A stretch of DNA of 64,000 nt from NCBI RefSeq assembly GCF_965218685.1, contig NZ_OZ244657.1:1736001-1800000 (forward strand), read 5' to 3'. Both the position numbers and the translations under genes were made by a program. The stretch comes from Thalassobius sp965218685 (GTDB lineage Bacteria > Pseudomonadota > Alphaproteobacteria > Rhodobacterales > Rhodobacteraceae). How positions within the stretch are numbered: the stretch's first letter is position 1; every line of letters begins with the position of its first letter. This document shows positions 41,636-50,460 of the stretch, one piece after another. The notes below the pieces were generated by a model that worked only from the letters and a program-made list of their open reading frames with translations, ran no database searches and was not told where the DNA came from.

Positions 41636-42574
41636 ATGAGCGACGCAAGCATCAACACCGAAACTCAGGGCGGCGAGGCCGGATTCAGCGACTATTTTGC
41701 GCTGCTGAAACCGCGTGTCATGTCCCTGGTCGTTTTCACCGCGCTGGTCGGCCTGCTGGCCGCGCCGGGTGGCGTGCATCCGTTCATTGCCTTCTGCGCT
41801 GTGCTGTTCATCGCCGTTGGTGGCGGTGCCTCGGGCGCGCTGAACATGTGGTGGGATGCAGATATCGACCAGGTGATGAAGCGCACCACTTCGCGCCCCA
41901 TCCCTTCGGGCAAGGTCACTGGCGGCGAGGCGCTGGCCATCGGCCTGACCCTGTCGGTATTTTCCTGCGTCATGCTGTTTTTGGCGACCAATATCGTCGC
42001 CGCTGGCCTGCTGGCCTTTACCATCTTCTTCTACGCAGTCGTCTACACCATGTGGCTGAAGCGTTGGACCCCGCAGAACATCGTGATCGGTGGCGCGGCG
42101 GGTGCCTTCCCTCCGATGATCGGCTGGGCGGCCGTGACCGGCGGCATCAGCGTCGAATCGGTGTTGATGTTCATGCTGATCTTCATGTGGACGCCCCCCC
42201 ATTTCTGGGCGCTGGCGCTGTTCATGAACTCGGATTACGAAAAAGCGGGCGTGCCGATGCTGACCGTGACCCACGGTCGCCGCGTGACCCGTAATCATAT
42301 CCTGATCTACACGATCCTGCTGGCCCCCATTGCGATTGGCGCGGGCTTTACCTCGATCGGTGGGCCGATCTACCTGACCGTGGCCGTGGTGCTGAACGCG
42401 CTGTTCCTGTTGGGCGCCGTGAAAATCTGGCGCCGCAAGGAAGAGCAAGCGCAGGTCGACAAGTACCGGCTTGAGAAGTCCTTCTTCGGACTGTCGCTGA
42501 TGTACCTGTTCCTGCACTTCGGCGCGATCCTGGCCGAGGCCGCCTTGAAACCTTATGGTCTGGGGGGCTGGTAA
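41636..42574 (+). CDS. ctaB: Protoheme IX farnesyltransferase
   Basis: A 312-residue UbiA-family membrane enzyme with about nine helices that turns heme b into heme O, the precursor of heme A for the oxidase. The prenyl-diphosphate motifs NMWWDADIDQVMKRT (first Asp-rich motif) and the second-loop motif around DYEKAGVPMLTVTHG are visible. It lies 85 bp after ctaC and is followed at one base by a small ORF in the oxidase assembly cluster. Confidence 0.95.
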   Translation: MSDASINTETQGGEAGFSDYFALLKPRVMSLVVFTALVGLLAAPGGVHPFIAFCAVLFIAVGGGASGALNMWWDADIDQVMKRTTSRPIPSGKVTGGEALAIGLTLSVFSCVMLFLATNIVAAGLLAFTIFFYAVVYTMWLKRWTPQNIVIGGAAGAFPPMIGWAAVTGGISVESVLMFMLIFMWTPPHFWALALFMNSDYEKAGVPMLTVTHGRRVTRNHILIYTILLAPIAIGAGFTSIGGPIYLTVAVVLNALFLLGAVKIWRRKEEQAQVDKYRLEKSFFGLSLMYLFLHFGAILAEAALKPYGLGGW

Positions 42575-42575
42575 G

Positions 42576-42743
42576 ATGGGTATCCAAGTCGAACACGAGC
42601 TTCATAAACGCCGCTTTGGCCGCAACGTTGGTGTAGGCCTGGTTCTGGTCGCCTTTATCGGCATCGTTTTTGGCCTGACGGTGGTCAAGGTGACCTCGGG
42701 CGGGCTGGGTCCGAAACCTGCTGCACAGGAGACGCAGAACTGA
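42576..42743 (+). CDS. Small one-helix membrane protein of the cta cluster
   Basis: A 55-residue protein: a basic N-terminus (HELHKRRFGRN), one membrane helix (about residues 18-38, VGLVLVAFIGIVFGLTVVKV) and a short Gly/Pro tail. Its ATG lies one base after the ctaB stop and its stop overlaps the ctaG start (TGATG), so it is embedded in the operon. Small proteins at this spot are annotated as CoxF-like assembly factors in related genomes, to my knowledge. A role in oxidase assembly is likely but unproven. Confidence 0.85.
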   Translation: MGIQVEHELHKRRFGRNVGVGLVLVAFIGIVFGLTVVKVTSGGLGPKPAAQETQN

Positions 42744-43318
42744 TGGCTTTGCAAGGCAAGCAGAAAACCGTAGTTCAGCTGGTCGCCGTGGTTCTGACCA
42801 TGGGTGCGCTGGCTTGGGCCTCGGTGCCGTTTTACGACTGGTTCTGCCGTGTGACTGGCTTTGGCGGTGTCACGCAAACTGCCGATGCTGGCGCGGACGT
42901 GATCCTGGACCAGACCATCAAGGTGCGTTTTGACGCCTCGAAGGAACGCGGCATGCCGTGGGAGTTCAAGCCCGTCCAGCGCGAAATGGAAATCCGAATC
43001 GGTGAGACTGGCCTGGCCTTTTACGAGGCGTATAACCCAACCAATCATCCGGTTGCCGGGCAGGCCTCGTATAATGTGGCCCCCTATGCGGCCGGGGCCT
43101 ATTTCACCAAGATCGACTGTTTTTGCTTCACCGAGCAGGTGCTGCAACCGGGCGAGCGGGTGATGATGCCCGTCAGCTTCTATGTGGACCCCGAAATCGT
43201 CGAGGACCGCGAGGGCAAATACCTGTCCAGCATCACCCTGTCTTACACTTTCTACGAAATTGACGTGCCAGAGCAGCATGCTGCACTCGACACTGACACG
43301 TCCAAAACCCTAAACTAA
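42743..43318 (+). CDS. ctaG: Cytochrome c oxidase assembly protein CtaG/Cox11
   Basis: A 191-residue Cox11 that delivers copper to the CuB site of subunit I. It has one N-terminal membrane helix (about residues 9-28) and a periplasmic domain. The copper-binding CFCF motif is present in KIDCFCFTEQ, and the conserved VPFYDWFCRVTGFGG follows the helix. The start overlaps the preceding stop by one base. Length is normal. Confidence 0.96.
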   Translation: MALQGKQKTVVQLVAVVLTMGALAWASVPFYDWFCRVTGFGGVTQTADAGADVILDQTIKVRFDASKERGMPWEFKPVQREMEIRIGETGLAFYEAYNPTNHPVAGQASYNVAPYAAGAYFTKIDCFCFTEQVLQPGERVMMPVSFYVDPEIVEDREGKYLSSITLSYTFYEIDVPEQHAALDTDTSKTLN

Positions 43319-43341
43319 AAGCCTCCAACGAGGGAAACGCG

Positions 43342-44142
43342 ATGGCGCACGAAAAAAACCACGACTATCACATTCTGCCCCCAAGCCTGTGGCCCCTTCT
43401 GGGTGCTCTGGCGGGTTTCATCATGCTGTTCGGCGCGGTGATCTATTTCCACACTGAATCGCCCTGGATGCTGTTGATCGGCTTTGTTGGCGTGCTGTAT
43501 GTCATGTTCGGCTGGTGGGCCGAGGTTGTGAACGAAGGCGAAACCGGCGATCACACCCCCGTGGTGAAAATCGGCCTGCGTTACGGCTTTATCCTGTTCA
43601 TCATGTCCGAGGTCATGTTCTTCTCGGCCTGGTTCTGGAGCTTCTTCAAGCACGCCATGTACCCGATGGGCGAAAACAGCCCGATGGTTGATGGTGTCTG
43701 GCCCCCCGCCGGCATCGAAACCTTTGATCCCTGGCACCTGCCGCTGATCAACACCCTGATCCTGCTGTGTTCGGGCGCGGCGGCCACCTGGGCGCACCAC
43801 GCGATCGCACACGAGAACAACCGCAAAGACATGATCAACGGTCTGGCTCTGGCAGTTGTTTTGGGCCTGATCTTCACTGCGTTCCAGGCCTATGAATACA
43901 GCCACGCTGCATTCGGGTTCTCGGGCAACATTTATGGCGCCAACTTCTTCATGGCCACTGGCTTCCACGGGTTCCACGTGATCGTCGGCACCATCTTCCT
44001 GTTTGTGTGCATGCTGCGTGCGATGAAGGGCCACTTCACGCCCGAATCCCACGTCGGCTTCGAGGCCGCGGCCTGGTACTGGCACTTTGTGGACGTTGTG
44101 TGGCTGTTCCTGTTCGCCGCAGTCTACGTATGGGGTGGCTAA
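43342..44142 (+). CDS. ctaE: Cytochrome c oxidase subunit III
   Basis: A 266-residue inner-membrane protein with seven helices. The conserved SEVMFFSAWFWSFF (with the carboxylate near the proton-uptake path), GFHGFHVIVGTIFL and AAWYWHFVDVVWLFLF blocks are complete. It supports proton uptake and stability of the oxidase core. It is 23 bp after ctaG and is followed by a clear terminator, ending the oxidase transcript. Confidence 0.97.
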   Translation: MAHEKNHDYHILPPSLWPLLGALAGFIMLFGAVIYFHTESPWMLLIGFVGVLYVMFGWWAEVVNEGETGDHTPVVKIGLRYGFILFIMSEVMFFSAWFWSFFKHAMYPMGENSPMVDGVWPPAGIETFDPWHLPLINTLILLCSGAAATWAHHAIAHENNRKDMINGLALAVVLGLIFTAFQAYEYSHAAFGFSGNIYGANFFMATGFHGFHVIVGTIFLFVCMLRAMKGHFTPESHVGFEAAAWYWHFVDVVWLFLFAAVYVWGG

Positions 44143-44188
44143 CCTTCGTTTGAGGTTGAAAAACCGCTCATAAACAGCAAAAAGCAAG

Positions 44189-44212
44189 ACGCACGGGGAA
44201 CCCCTCGTGCGT
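44189..44212 (+). terminator. Intrinsic terminator after ctaE
   Basis: ACGCACGGGG and CCTCGTGCGT pair over ten positions (one G-U) with loop AACC, followed by a T-rich tract (TTTCGTTTTCT). It lies 46 bp after ctaE and only 25 bp before the surf1 start, so surf1 must rely on read-through or a promoter inside this short gap. Confidence 0.82.
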
Positions 44213-44237
44213 TTTCGTTTTCTAAGGGACAGCTCTG

Positions 44238-44921
44238 ATGCGCCGCATCCTTCTGCCTTTGATCTTTGGCCTGATTGGCGCTGGTATCCTGCTGTGGCTG
44301 GGGTTCTGGCAGCTGGATCGTATGGTCTGGAAAGAGGGTGTGCTGGCCCAGATCGAGGCGCGGATCAATGACACCCCCGTTGCGATCCCCGATCAGCCCG
44401 ATCCCAAGGATGACCGTTTCCTGCCCGTTACGGCGACCGGTACCATCCTGCCCCCGACCATTCGGGTTTTGGTCAGCCAGAAATCTAAGGGTGCCGGATA
44501 TCGCCTGATCAATGCGATGGATCTGGACGGACGCGTGATCTTGGTTGATCGCGGCTATGTCCAGCTTGAGGCCCTGCCGTCCGAACCGCCTTTTGAAAAC
44601 GTCACCGTCACCGGCAATCTGCATTGGCCGGACGAGCGAGACTTTTTCACCCCCGAAAACGATCTGACCGCCAATATCTGGTTTGCCCGCGAGGTGGACG
44701 TGCTGGCGCAGGCTTTGAACACCGATCCCATTCTGGTAATTGCCCGCGAAACCTCTTATGACGATGCCCCGGTCTCGGCCATGCCAGTGGGACCCGAGGG
44801 CATCCCGAACAACCATTTTGGATATGCCGTACAATGGTTCGGTCTGGCCGCCGTGTGGACGGCGATGCTGGGCCTGTTCATATGGCGCCAAAGGAAACCC
44901 GCGAAAGGGAAAGACACGTGA
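44238..44921 (+). CDS. SURF1-family oxidase assembly protein
   Basis: A 227-residue protein with the SURF1 plan: an N-terminal membrane helix (about residues 5-25, ending in LGFWQLDR), a periplasmic domain and a C-terminal helix (about 198-215, AVQWFGLAAVWTAMLGLFIW). The family's GFWQ, RG(Y/W)V and NHFGYAVQW features are seen. SURF1 helps place heme A into subunit I. It follows the oxidase genes, but its stop overlaps the threonine synthase start by 4 bp. Confidence 0.93.
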   Translation: MRRILLPLIFGLIGAGILLWLGFWQLDRMVWKEGVLAQIEARINDTPVAIPDQPDPKDDRFLPVTATGTILPPTIRVLVSQKSKGAGYRLINAMDLDGRVILVDRGYVQLEALPSEPPFENVTVTGNLHWPDERDFFTPENDLTANIWFAREVDVLAQALNTDPILVIARETSYDDAPVSAMPVGPEGIPNNHFGYAVQWFGLAAVWTAMLGLFIWRQRKPAKGKDT

Positions 44922-46306
44922 AATACATTTCGACCCGAGGCCAGGCCCCTGTCCTGAATTTCGAAGAGGCAATGCTGACCGGATTGGCCCGTGACGGCGG
45001 CCTGTACGTGCCCGAAACCATCCCGACCATGACCAAGGACGAAATCGCGGACCTGTCTGGCCTGTCCTACGAAGAAACCGCCTTTCGCATCATGCGCCCC
45101 TATATCGGCGACACGTTTACCGACGCGGAATTCAAACAGATCATCGCCAAGGCCTATGCCGGGTTCGGCCACACCGCCCGCGCGCCCATGGTGCAGCTGG
45201 ACAGCAATCACTTCCTGCTGGAGCTGTTCCACGGCCCGACCCTTGCCTTCAAGGACTTCGCGATGCAGCTGATCGGTCAGCTGTTCCAGGCCGCGCTGAA
45301 GCGCAACGGCAGCCGCGTGACCATCGTCGGCGCGACCTCGGGCGATACCGGGTCTGCCGCAATCGAGGCGTTCAAGGGGCTGGACGCGGTCGACGTGTTC
45401 ATCCTGTTCCCCAATGGCCGTGTGTCCGAGGTGCAGCGCCGCCAGATGACCACGCCTGCCGAACCCAACGTGCACGCGCTGGCGGTCGAGGGTCATTTCG
45501 ACGATTGTCAGGCCCGCGTGAAGGACATGTTCAACGATTTCGACTTCCGTGATGGGGTGAAACTGGCCGGTGTGAACTCGATCAACTGGGCGCGGGTGCT
45601 GGCGCAGGTTGTCTACTATTTCTACTCGGCCGTGGCCCTGGGCGCGCCGGATCGCAAGGTCAGCTTTACCGTGCCCACCGGCAATTTCGGCGACATCTTC
45701 GCTGGCTATATCGCCAAGCGCATGGGCCTGCCCATCGACCGTCTGGTGATCGCGACCAACCAGAACGACATCCTGCACCGCTGCCTGACGACGGGCGAAT
45801 ACCGCCCCGATGGCGTGATCCCCTCGATCAGCCCGTCGATGGATATTCAGGTGTCCTCGAACTTCGAGCGCGCCTTGTTCTTTGCCTATGGTCAGGATGG
45901 CGTCGCCGTCAGCCAATTGATGGACGAGCTTAAAAATGGCGGCTTCACCGTCAGTCAGGGCGCCTTGCAGGCCCTGCAGGGACTCTTCGACAGCGGCAAC
46001 TGTTCCGAGGAAGAAACCAGCGCCACGATCACCCAAATGAACGCCACCACGGGCGAGCTGATGTGCCCGCACACAGCTGTCGCCGTGAAGGTCGCGAACG
46101 AACAGCGCAAGCCAGACGTTCCGATGATTACGCTGTCCACAGCGCACCCAGCGAAATTCCCGGCGGCTGTGAAAGAGGCCACCGGCGTGCATCCGGACTT
46201 GCCAGCCCGCATGGGCGACCTGTATGAGCGTCCGGAACGGGTAACCGAGATCGGCAATGATCTGGGCGCCCTTGAATCCCTGATCCGCGAGCGTATCCAG
46301 AATTGA
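44918..46306 (+). CDS. thrC: Threonine synthase
   Basis: A 462-residue PLP enzyme making threonine from O-phosphohomoserine. The PLP-binding lysine is Lys112 in GPTLAFKDFAMQL; ATSGDTGSAAIEAFKG is the phosphate loop. The start is GTG at 44918 (VKYISTRGQAPVLNF), with AAGGGAAAG upstream and a 4-bp overlap (GTGA) with surf1; an ATG-initiated frame from 44834 would lie inside surf1. Being welded to surf1 and to an M16 peptidase is an arrangement by position, not by pathway. Confidence 0.95.
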   Translation: MKYISTRGQAPVLNFEEAMLTGLARDGGLYVPETIPTMTKDEIADLSGLSYEETAFRIMRPYIGDTFTDAEFKQIIAKAYAGFGHTARAPMVQLDSNHFLLELFHGPTLAFKDFAMQLIGQLFQAALKRNGSRVTIVGATSGDTGSAAIEAFKGLDAVDVFILFPNGRVSEVQRRQMTTPAEPNVHALAVEGHFDDCQARVKDMFNDFDFRDGVKLAGVNSINWARVLAQVVYYFYSAVALGAPDRKVSFTVPTGNFGDIFAGYIAKRMGLPIDRLVIATNQNDILHRCLTTGEYRPDGVIPSISPSMDIQVSSNFERALFFAYGQDGVAVSQLMDELKNGGFTVSQGALQALQGLFDSGNCSEEETSATITQMNATTGELMCPHTAVAVKVANEQRKPDVPMITLSTAHPAKFPAAVKEATGVHPDLPARMGDLYERPERVTEIGNDLGALESLIRERIQN

Positions 46307-47565
46307 CGGTCCAACTGCACACTCTTTCCAACGGCTTTCGCATTGTCACTGAACATATGCCGGGCTTGCAATCGGCCTCGATTGGCCTGTGGGTTCTGGC
46401 CGGAGGTCGCCACGAAAGGGTCGAGCAAAACGGCATTGCGCATTTCCTGGAACACATGGCGTTCAAAGGAACCAAGCGGCGCAGCGCCCTGCAAATCGCC
46501 GAAGCGATCGAGGATGTGGGCGGCTATATGAACGCCTATACCTCGCGCGAGGTGACGGCCTATTACGCCCGCGTGCTGGAGGCTGATGTGCCGCTTGCGC
46601 TGGATGTGATCGCCGATATCGTGCTGAACCCGGTGTTCGACCCCCGCGAGATCGAGGTTGAACGCGGCGTGATCCTGCAGGAAATCGGGCAGTCTCTGGA
46701 TACGCCCGATGACATTATTTTCGACTGGCTGCAGGAAAAGGCCTATCCCGATCAGCCCTTGGGGCGCACCATCTTGGGGCCCGCTGAACGCGTCCGCGCG
46801 TTCTCGCGCGAGGATCTGGCGGGCTTTGTGGCGGAACAGTACGGGCCGGGCCAGATGATCCTGTCCGCCGCTGGCGCCGTGGACCACGATGCGCTGGTTC
46901 GCGAGGCCGAGCAGCTGTTCGGGCACCTGTCCCCGTTGGTCAATGTCGAACCAGCCCAGGCGCGGTTCCATGGCGGCGAAACGCGGACCGTAAAGACGCT
47001 GGAGCAAGCGCATTTCGCCCTGGGCTTCGAAGGACCGGACTATCGCGATCCCGCGATCCACGCAGCGCAGATTTACGCCAATGCGTTGGGCGGCGGTATG
47101 TCCAGCCGCCTATTCCAGGAAATCCGCGAGAAACGCGGGTTGTGCTATACGATCTTCGCTCAGGCGGGGGCCTACTCGGACACGGGTATGATGACTGTCT
47201 ACGCGGGCACTTCGGCCGAACAACTGGCCGAGCTGGCCCTGGTTACGCTGGACGAAATGAAACGTGCCGCCGACGACATGTCCGAGGCCGAAATCGCCCG
47301 CGCCCGTGCCCAGATGAAAGCCGGGCTGCTGATGGGACTGGAAAGCCCTTCGAACCGAGCCGAGCGTCTGGCACGTATGGTGCAGATTTGGGGCCGGGTT
47401 CCCGAACTGGACGAGGTCGTACAGAAAATCGATGCGGTCACCACCCAGGATGTGAAGGCATTTGCCGAGGTCACCGCCGTGCAGGCTCCGGCCGCGCTGG
47501 CGCTGTACGGGCCGGTTGCAAAAGCCCCGAACCTGGAGGCCCTGCAGGAAAGGCGCGCTGCCTGA
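46303..47565 (+). CDS. M16-family zinc peptidase (processing-peptidase-like)
   Basis: A 420-residue inverzincin. The metal motif HFLEH (His47, Glu50, His51) and the downstream Glu in EVERGVILQEI are intact, and the second half is the non-metal domain with the Arg-Tyr-type region SSRLFQEIREKRGLCYTI. It resembles the mitochondrial processing peptidase beta subunit. The start is TTG at 46303, overlapping the thrC stop by 4 bp (TTGA). Substrate unknown. Confidence 0.92.
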   Translation: MTVQLHTLSNGFRIVTEHMPGLQSASIGLWVLAGGRHERVEQNGIAHFLEHMAFKGTKRRSALQIAEAIEDVGGYMNAYTSREVTAYYARVLEADVPLALDVIADIVLNPVFDPREIEVERGVILQEIGQSLDTPDDIIFDWLQEKAYPDQPLGRTILGPAERVRAFSREDLAGFVAEQYGPGQMILSAAGAVDHDALVREAEQLFGHLSPLVNVEPAQARFHGGETRTVKTLEQAHFALGFEGPDYRDPAIHAAQIYANALGGGMSSRLFQEIREKRGLCYTIFAQAGAYSDTGMMTVYAGTSAEQLAELALVTLDEMKRAADDMSEAEIARARAQMKAGLLMGLESPSNRAERLARMVQIWGRVPELDEVVQKIDAVTTQDVKAFAEVTAVQAPAALALYGPVAKAPNLEALQERRAA

Positions 47566-48155
47566 TGCTGTTGCCCAAGCGCAAGGTTCGGATCGAAACC
47601 GAGCGGCTGACCCTGCGTCCGCCCACCCATTCGGATTTCCGCGAGTGGTCCTCGTTGCGGCTGGAAAGTCGCGCGTTCTTGCAACCGTGGGAGCCTTCCT
47701 GGGCCAGCGATCACCTGTCACGCAAGGCGTTTTCCAACCGGGTGCATTGGGCGCAGCGTTCGATCTCAAGCGGGTCGGCCACGCCCCTGTTCCTGACCCG
47801 CCGCGAGGATCAGGCGCTGTTGGGCGCGATCACGCTGGACAACATCCGCCGCGGTCCCGCACAGGCCGGCACCTTGGGCTATTGGGTCGGGCAGCGCTAT
47901 GCCCGTCACGGATACATGCGTGAAAGCATTCTGGCCGTGGTGCATTATGCCTTTGCCAAGCTGGATCTCAGCCGGATCGAGGCCGCCTGCCTGCCGGAAA
48001 ATGCGGCCTCGCGCCGGGTGCTTGAAACCTCGGGGTTCAAATACGAGGGCGTGGCGCAATCCTATCTGCAAATCGACGGACGCTGGCGCACACATGTTCT
48101 GTATTCGTGCCTGCGGATGGATCGCCGCGGCCGGACGGATGTTGGTCAGGCGTAA
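47565..48155 (+). CDS. GNAT-family N-acetyltransferase (RimJ/RimL-like)
   Basis: A 196-residue acetyltransferase. It starts RIETERLTLRPPTHSDF, typical of RimJ-like enzymes, and has the acetyl-CoA block LGYWVGQRYARHGYMRESI and the terminal NAASRRVLETSGFKYEG. These modify N-termini of ribosomal or other proteins. Its ATG shares one base with the M16 stop (TGATG), completing a chain of four overlapping genes. The longer frame from 47142 lies inside the peptidase gene and is rejected. Confidence 0.9.
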   Translation: MLLPKRKVRIETERLTLRPPTHSDFREWSSLRLESRAFLQPWEPSWASDHLSRKAFSNRVHWAQRSISSGSATPLFLTRREDQALLGAITLDNIRRGPAQAGTLGYWVGQRYARHGYMRESILAVVHYAFAKLDLSRIEAACLPENAASRRVLETSGFKYEGVAQSYLQIDGRWRTHVLYSCLRMDRRGRTDVGQA

Positions 48156-48193
48156 GCTCTGGACCTGACGCCATGGCGTGGTAAGGATTCTGC

Positions 48194-49612
48194 ATGACCC
48201 TGAACGCCGCAACTCCCGACTTTCTGAACAGCCTGTCAGCCGCTTTGCCTTCCAAAGTTCTGCGCCCCGTCGAGCCGCGCTATCTGGAAGAGCCGCGCGG
48301 ATCCTGGACTGGACAAGGCGCCATCGTGGCGGCGCCCTCAACAACCGCCGAGGTCGCGACCATTCTGCGCATGGCCAATGAGGCGCGCATCGGCGTGGTG
48401 CCCTATGGTGGCGGCACCGGTTTGGTGGGCGGGCAGGTGATGCCGGACGGCGCCCTTCCGATCCTGCTGTCGCTTGAACGCATGGCCCGCATCCGCGAGG
48501 TTCTGCCCTCAGAAAACGTGTTGATCGCCGAGGCTGGCGCGATCCTCGAGGATATCCATACAGCTGCCGAAGAGGTGAACCGCCTGTTCCCGCTGTCTAT
48601 CGCGGCCAAGGGATCGGCCCGGATCGGGGGTAACCTGGCGACCAATGCAGGTGGCGTGAATGTGCTGCGCTATGGCAACGCGCGCGATCTGTGCCTGGGT
48701 CTTGAGGTCGTCCTGCCAAACGGTGAAATCCTGAATAACCTCAGTCGGTTACGCAAAGATAACACAGGGTATGACCTGCGGGATCTGTTCATCGGCGCCG
48801 AAGGGACGCTGGGCGTGATCACGGCCGCATCGCTGAAGCTTAGCCCTGTTCCGGCAGGCAGTGGCACTGCGTTGATGGTGGTGGGCAGCCCCGCTGCGGC
48901 GCTGGACCTGCTGGCGCTTGCGCGCGACCACATGGGCGAGGGGATCAGCGCCTTTGAACTAATCCATCGCACCGGGCTTGAGTTTCTGGCCGAGGCAATG
49001 CCTGACTTACGCCAACCCTTCGCCAGCCCACCCGAATGGTTCGTTCTGATAGATGTGGGGCTGGGGCGAGGGTTGGAGCCCTCGGACGCACTGGAGGCGT
49101 TGTTCGTTGATGCGTTCGAGCGTGATTTGGTCAGCGATGGTCTGGTTGCTCAGTCCGAGACGCAGCGCGCCGAATTCTGGGAAGTGCGCGAGCAGATCCC
49201 CACCGCGAACCGCGCGATCGGGGCGGTGTGTTCGCATGATATCTCGGTTCCGCTGGGGCTGATCCCTGATTTTATCGCGCGTGGCAATGCTGCCATCGCT
49301 CAGCTAGGTGATTTCCGCATAAATTGCTTCGGTCACCTTGGCGACGGGAATTTGCACTTCAACGTCTTTCCCCCCAAGGGCGGTAACAAGGTCGACCACG
49401 TGGCGCAGAAGGCGCAGATTAGCCGCGTGGTGCATGATCTGGTGCACGAGCTGGACGGCTCGTTCAGTGCCGAGCATGGGGTCGGTCGACTGAAAGTCGG
49501 GGACCTAGAGCGTTACGGCGACCCCGTCAAGCTGGCGTTGATGCGGCAGGTGAAACAGGCCTTTGACCCCAACGGGATCATGAACCCCGGAGCGGTCCTG
49601 CGCGGCCTTTAA
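48194..49612 (+). CDS. FAD-binding oxidoreductase, GlcD / D-2-hydroxyacid dehydrogenase family
   Basis: A 472-residue flavoprotein of the PCMH fold. The N-terminal FAD region has VVPYGGGTGLVGGQVM and the block RIGGNLATNAGGVNVLRYGNARD; the C-terminal FAD-linked oxidase domain has CFGHLGDGNLHFNVFPPK and SAEHGVGRLKVGDL. Members oxidise glycolate, D-lactate or D-2-hydroxyglutarate. Single-subunit length and the His/Asn motif suggest D-2-hydroxyglutarate or D-lactate type, but this is not certain. An AAGGATT ribosome binding site precedes it; it converges with apt with 6 bp between stops. Confidence 0.92.
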   Translation: MTLNAATPDFLNSLSAALPSKVLRPVEPRYLEEPRGSWTGQGAIVAAPSTTAEVATILRMANEARIGVVPYGGGTGLVGGQVMPDGALPILLSLERMARIREVLPSENVLIAEAGAILEDIHTAAEEVNRLFPLSIAAKGSARIGGNLATNAGGVNVLRYGNARDLCLGLEVVLPNGEILNNLSRLRKDNTGYDLRDLFIGAEGTLGVITAASLKLSPVPAGSGTALMVVGSPAAALDLLALARDHMGEGISAFELIHRTGLEFLAEAMPDLRQPFASPPEWFVLIDVGLGRGLEPSDALEALFVDAFERDLVSDGLVAQSETQRAEFWEVREQIPTANRAIGAVCSHDISVPLGLIPDFIARGNAAIAQLGDFRINCFGHLGDGNLHFNVFPPKGGNKVDHVAQKAQISRVVHDLVHELDGSFSAEHGVGRLKVGDLERYGDPVKLALMRQVKQAFDPNGIMNPGAVLRGL

Positions 49613-49618
49613 GCCAGA

Positions 49619-50158
49619 TTACAACCCGTCAAACGCACACAGGGCGTGGACATCCATACCCATGGCCTCAATCCGCTTGCGCCCACCCAGCTCGGGCAGG
49701 TCAACCACGAAAGCGCAGCCGATAATCTGGCCGCCCAGACGCTCGACCAGCTTGATCCCGGCCTCGGCGGTGCCGCCTGTGGCCAGCAAGTCGTCGACGA
49801 TCAGCACGGTTTCACCGGCATCGATTGCGTCGTCATGTATTTCGACAATCGCCTCGCCATATTCCAGCGTGTATTCTTCGCTGATGGTGGTGTGGGGCAG
49901 CTTGCCCTTCTTGCGCACAGGCACAAAACCTGTGCCCAGCTGGTGCGCGACAGCTCCGCCCAGAATGAAGCCCCGCGCCTCAAGCCCCACGACCTTGTCG
50001 ATGCGCATTCCGGCATAGGGGTGCAGCAGCTGGTCAATACATAGCCGAAAGCCCCGCGGATCGGCGAACAGCGTGGTGACATCGCGGAACATGATCCCCT
50101 CATGCGGAAAGTCGACGATGGTGCGGATGTAGTCTTGGACGGATTTTTGCGGAGTCAT
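49619..50158 (-). CDS. apt: Adenine phosphoribosyltransferase
   Basis: A 179-residue purine salvage enzyme making AMP from adenine and PRPP. The PRPP-binding motif VLIVDDLLATGGTAEAG is clear, with the family's GIMFRDVTTLFADP and KVVGLEARGFILGGAVA blocks. Start 50158 (MTPQKSVQDYIRTIVDFP) has AAAGG upstream. It is alone on its strand; a strong hairpin lies 77-107 bp upstream of the ATG. Confidence 0.96.
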   Translation of the reverse strand: MTPQKSVQDYIRTIVDFPHEGIMFRDVTTLFADPRGFRLCIDQLLHPYAGMRIDKVVGLEARGFILGGAVAHQLGTGFVPVRKKGKLPHTTISEEYTLEYGEAIVEIHDDAIDAGETVLIVDDLLATGGTAEAGIKLVERLGGQIIGCAFVVDLPELGGRKRIEAMGMDVHALCAFDGL

Positions 50159-50234
50159 GGTGCCTTTGGGGATTGCCTGAGATTTGCTTGTATTCAGGTG
50201 TGGCCGATGTGGCGCCATTGGGCAAGACCCAAAG

Positions 50235-50265
50235 AAAAGACCGCCCCAATCTGGGGCGGTCTTTT
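50235..50265. terminator. Orphan terminator-like hairpin upstream of apt
   Basis: AAAAGACCGCCCC (50235-50247) and GGGGCGGTCTTTT (50253-50265) form a perfect 13-bp stem with a 5-base loop. On the plus strand it ends in TTTTTG, but no plus-strand gene ends nearby; the last is 620 bp away across apt. On the minus strand it would lie in the apt leader and could act as an attenuator. Confidence 0.75.
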
Positions 50266-50448
50266 TGTCAGGATATCAGTGATCGTTTGAAAAGAAACGA
50301 TAAAACCGCGAGGGCAACCAGGGGACATGTGGCTTGCGCCAGTCCATCCGATCGCGCACAAGCATGGATTTTGCTGCCTGTAACGTCATTTGCTCTTCCC
50401 TTTTTGTTGTTATTGCCGCAAACAGTGTGTGCAGCAATTGGATATATG

Positions 50449-50460
50449 ATGTATATACAT
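50449..50460. promoter_or_regulatory. 12-bp palindromic operator candidate for the RHH gene
   Basis: ATGTATATACAT is a perfect palindrome beside and overlapping a -10-like TATGAT (50445-50450), about 42 bp upstream of the small RHH gene. Ribbon-helix-helix proteins usually bind such short palindromes and control their own genes. Confidence 0.5.

Noticed and set aside
44756..46192. 478-codon minus-strand open frame
   Set aside because: Antisense to thrC, which has an intact PLP lysine motif and normal length.
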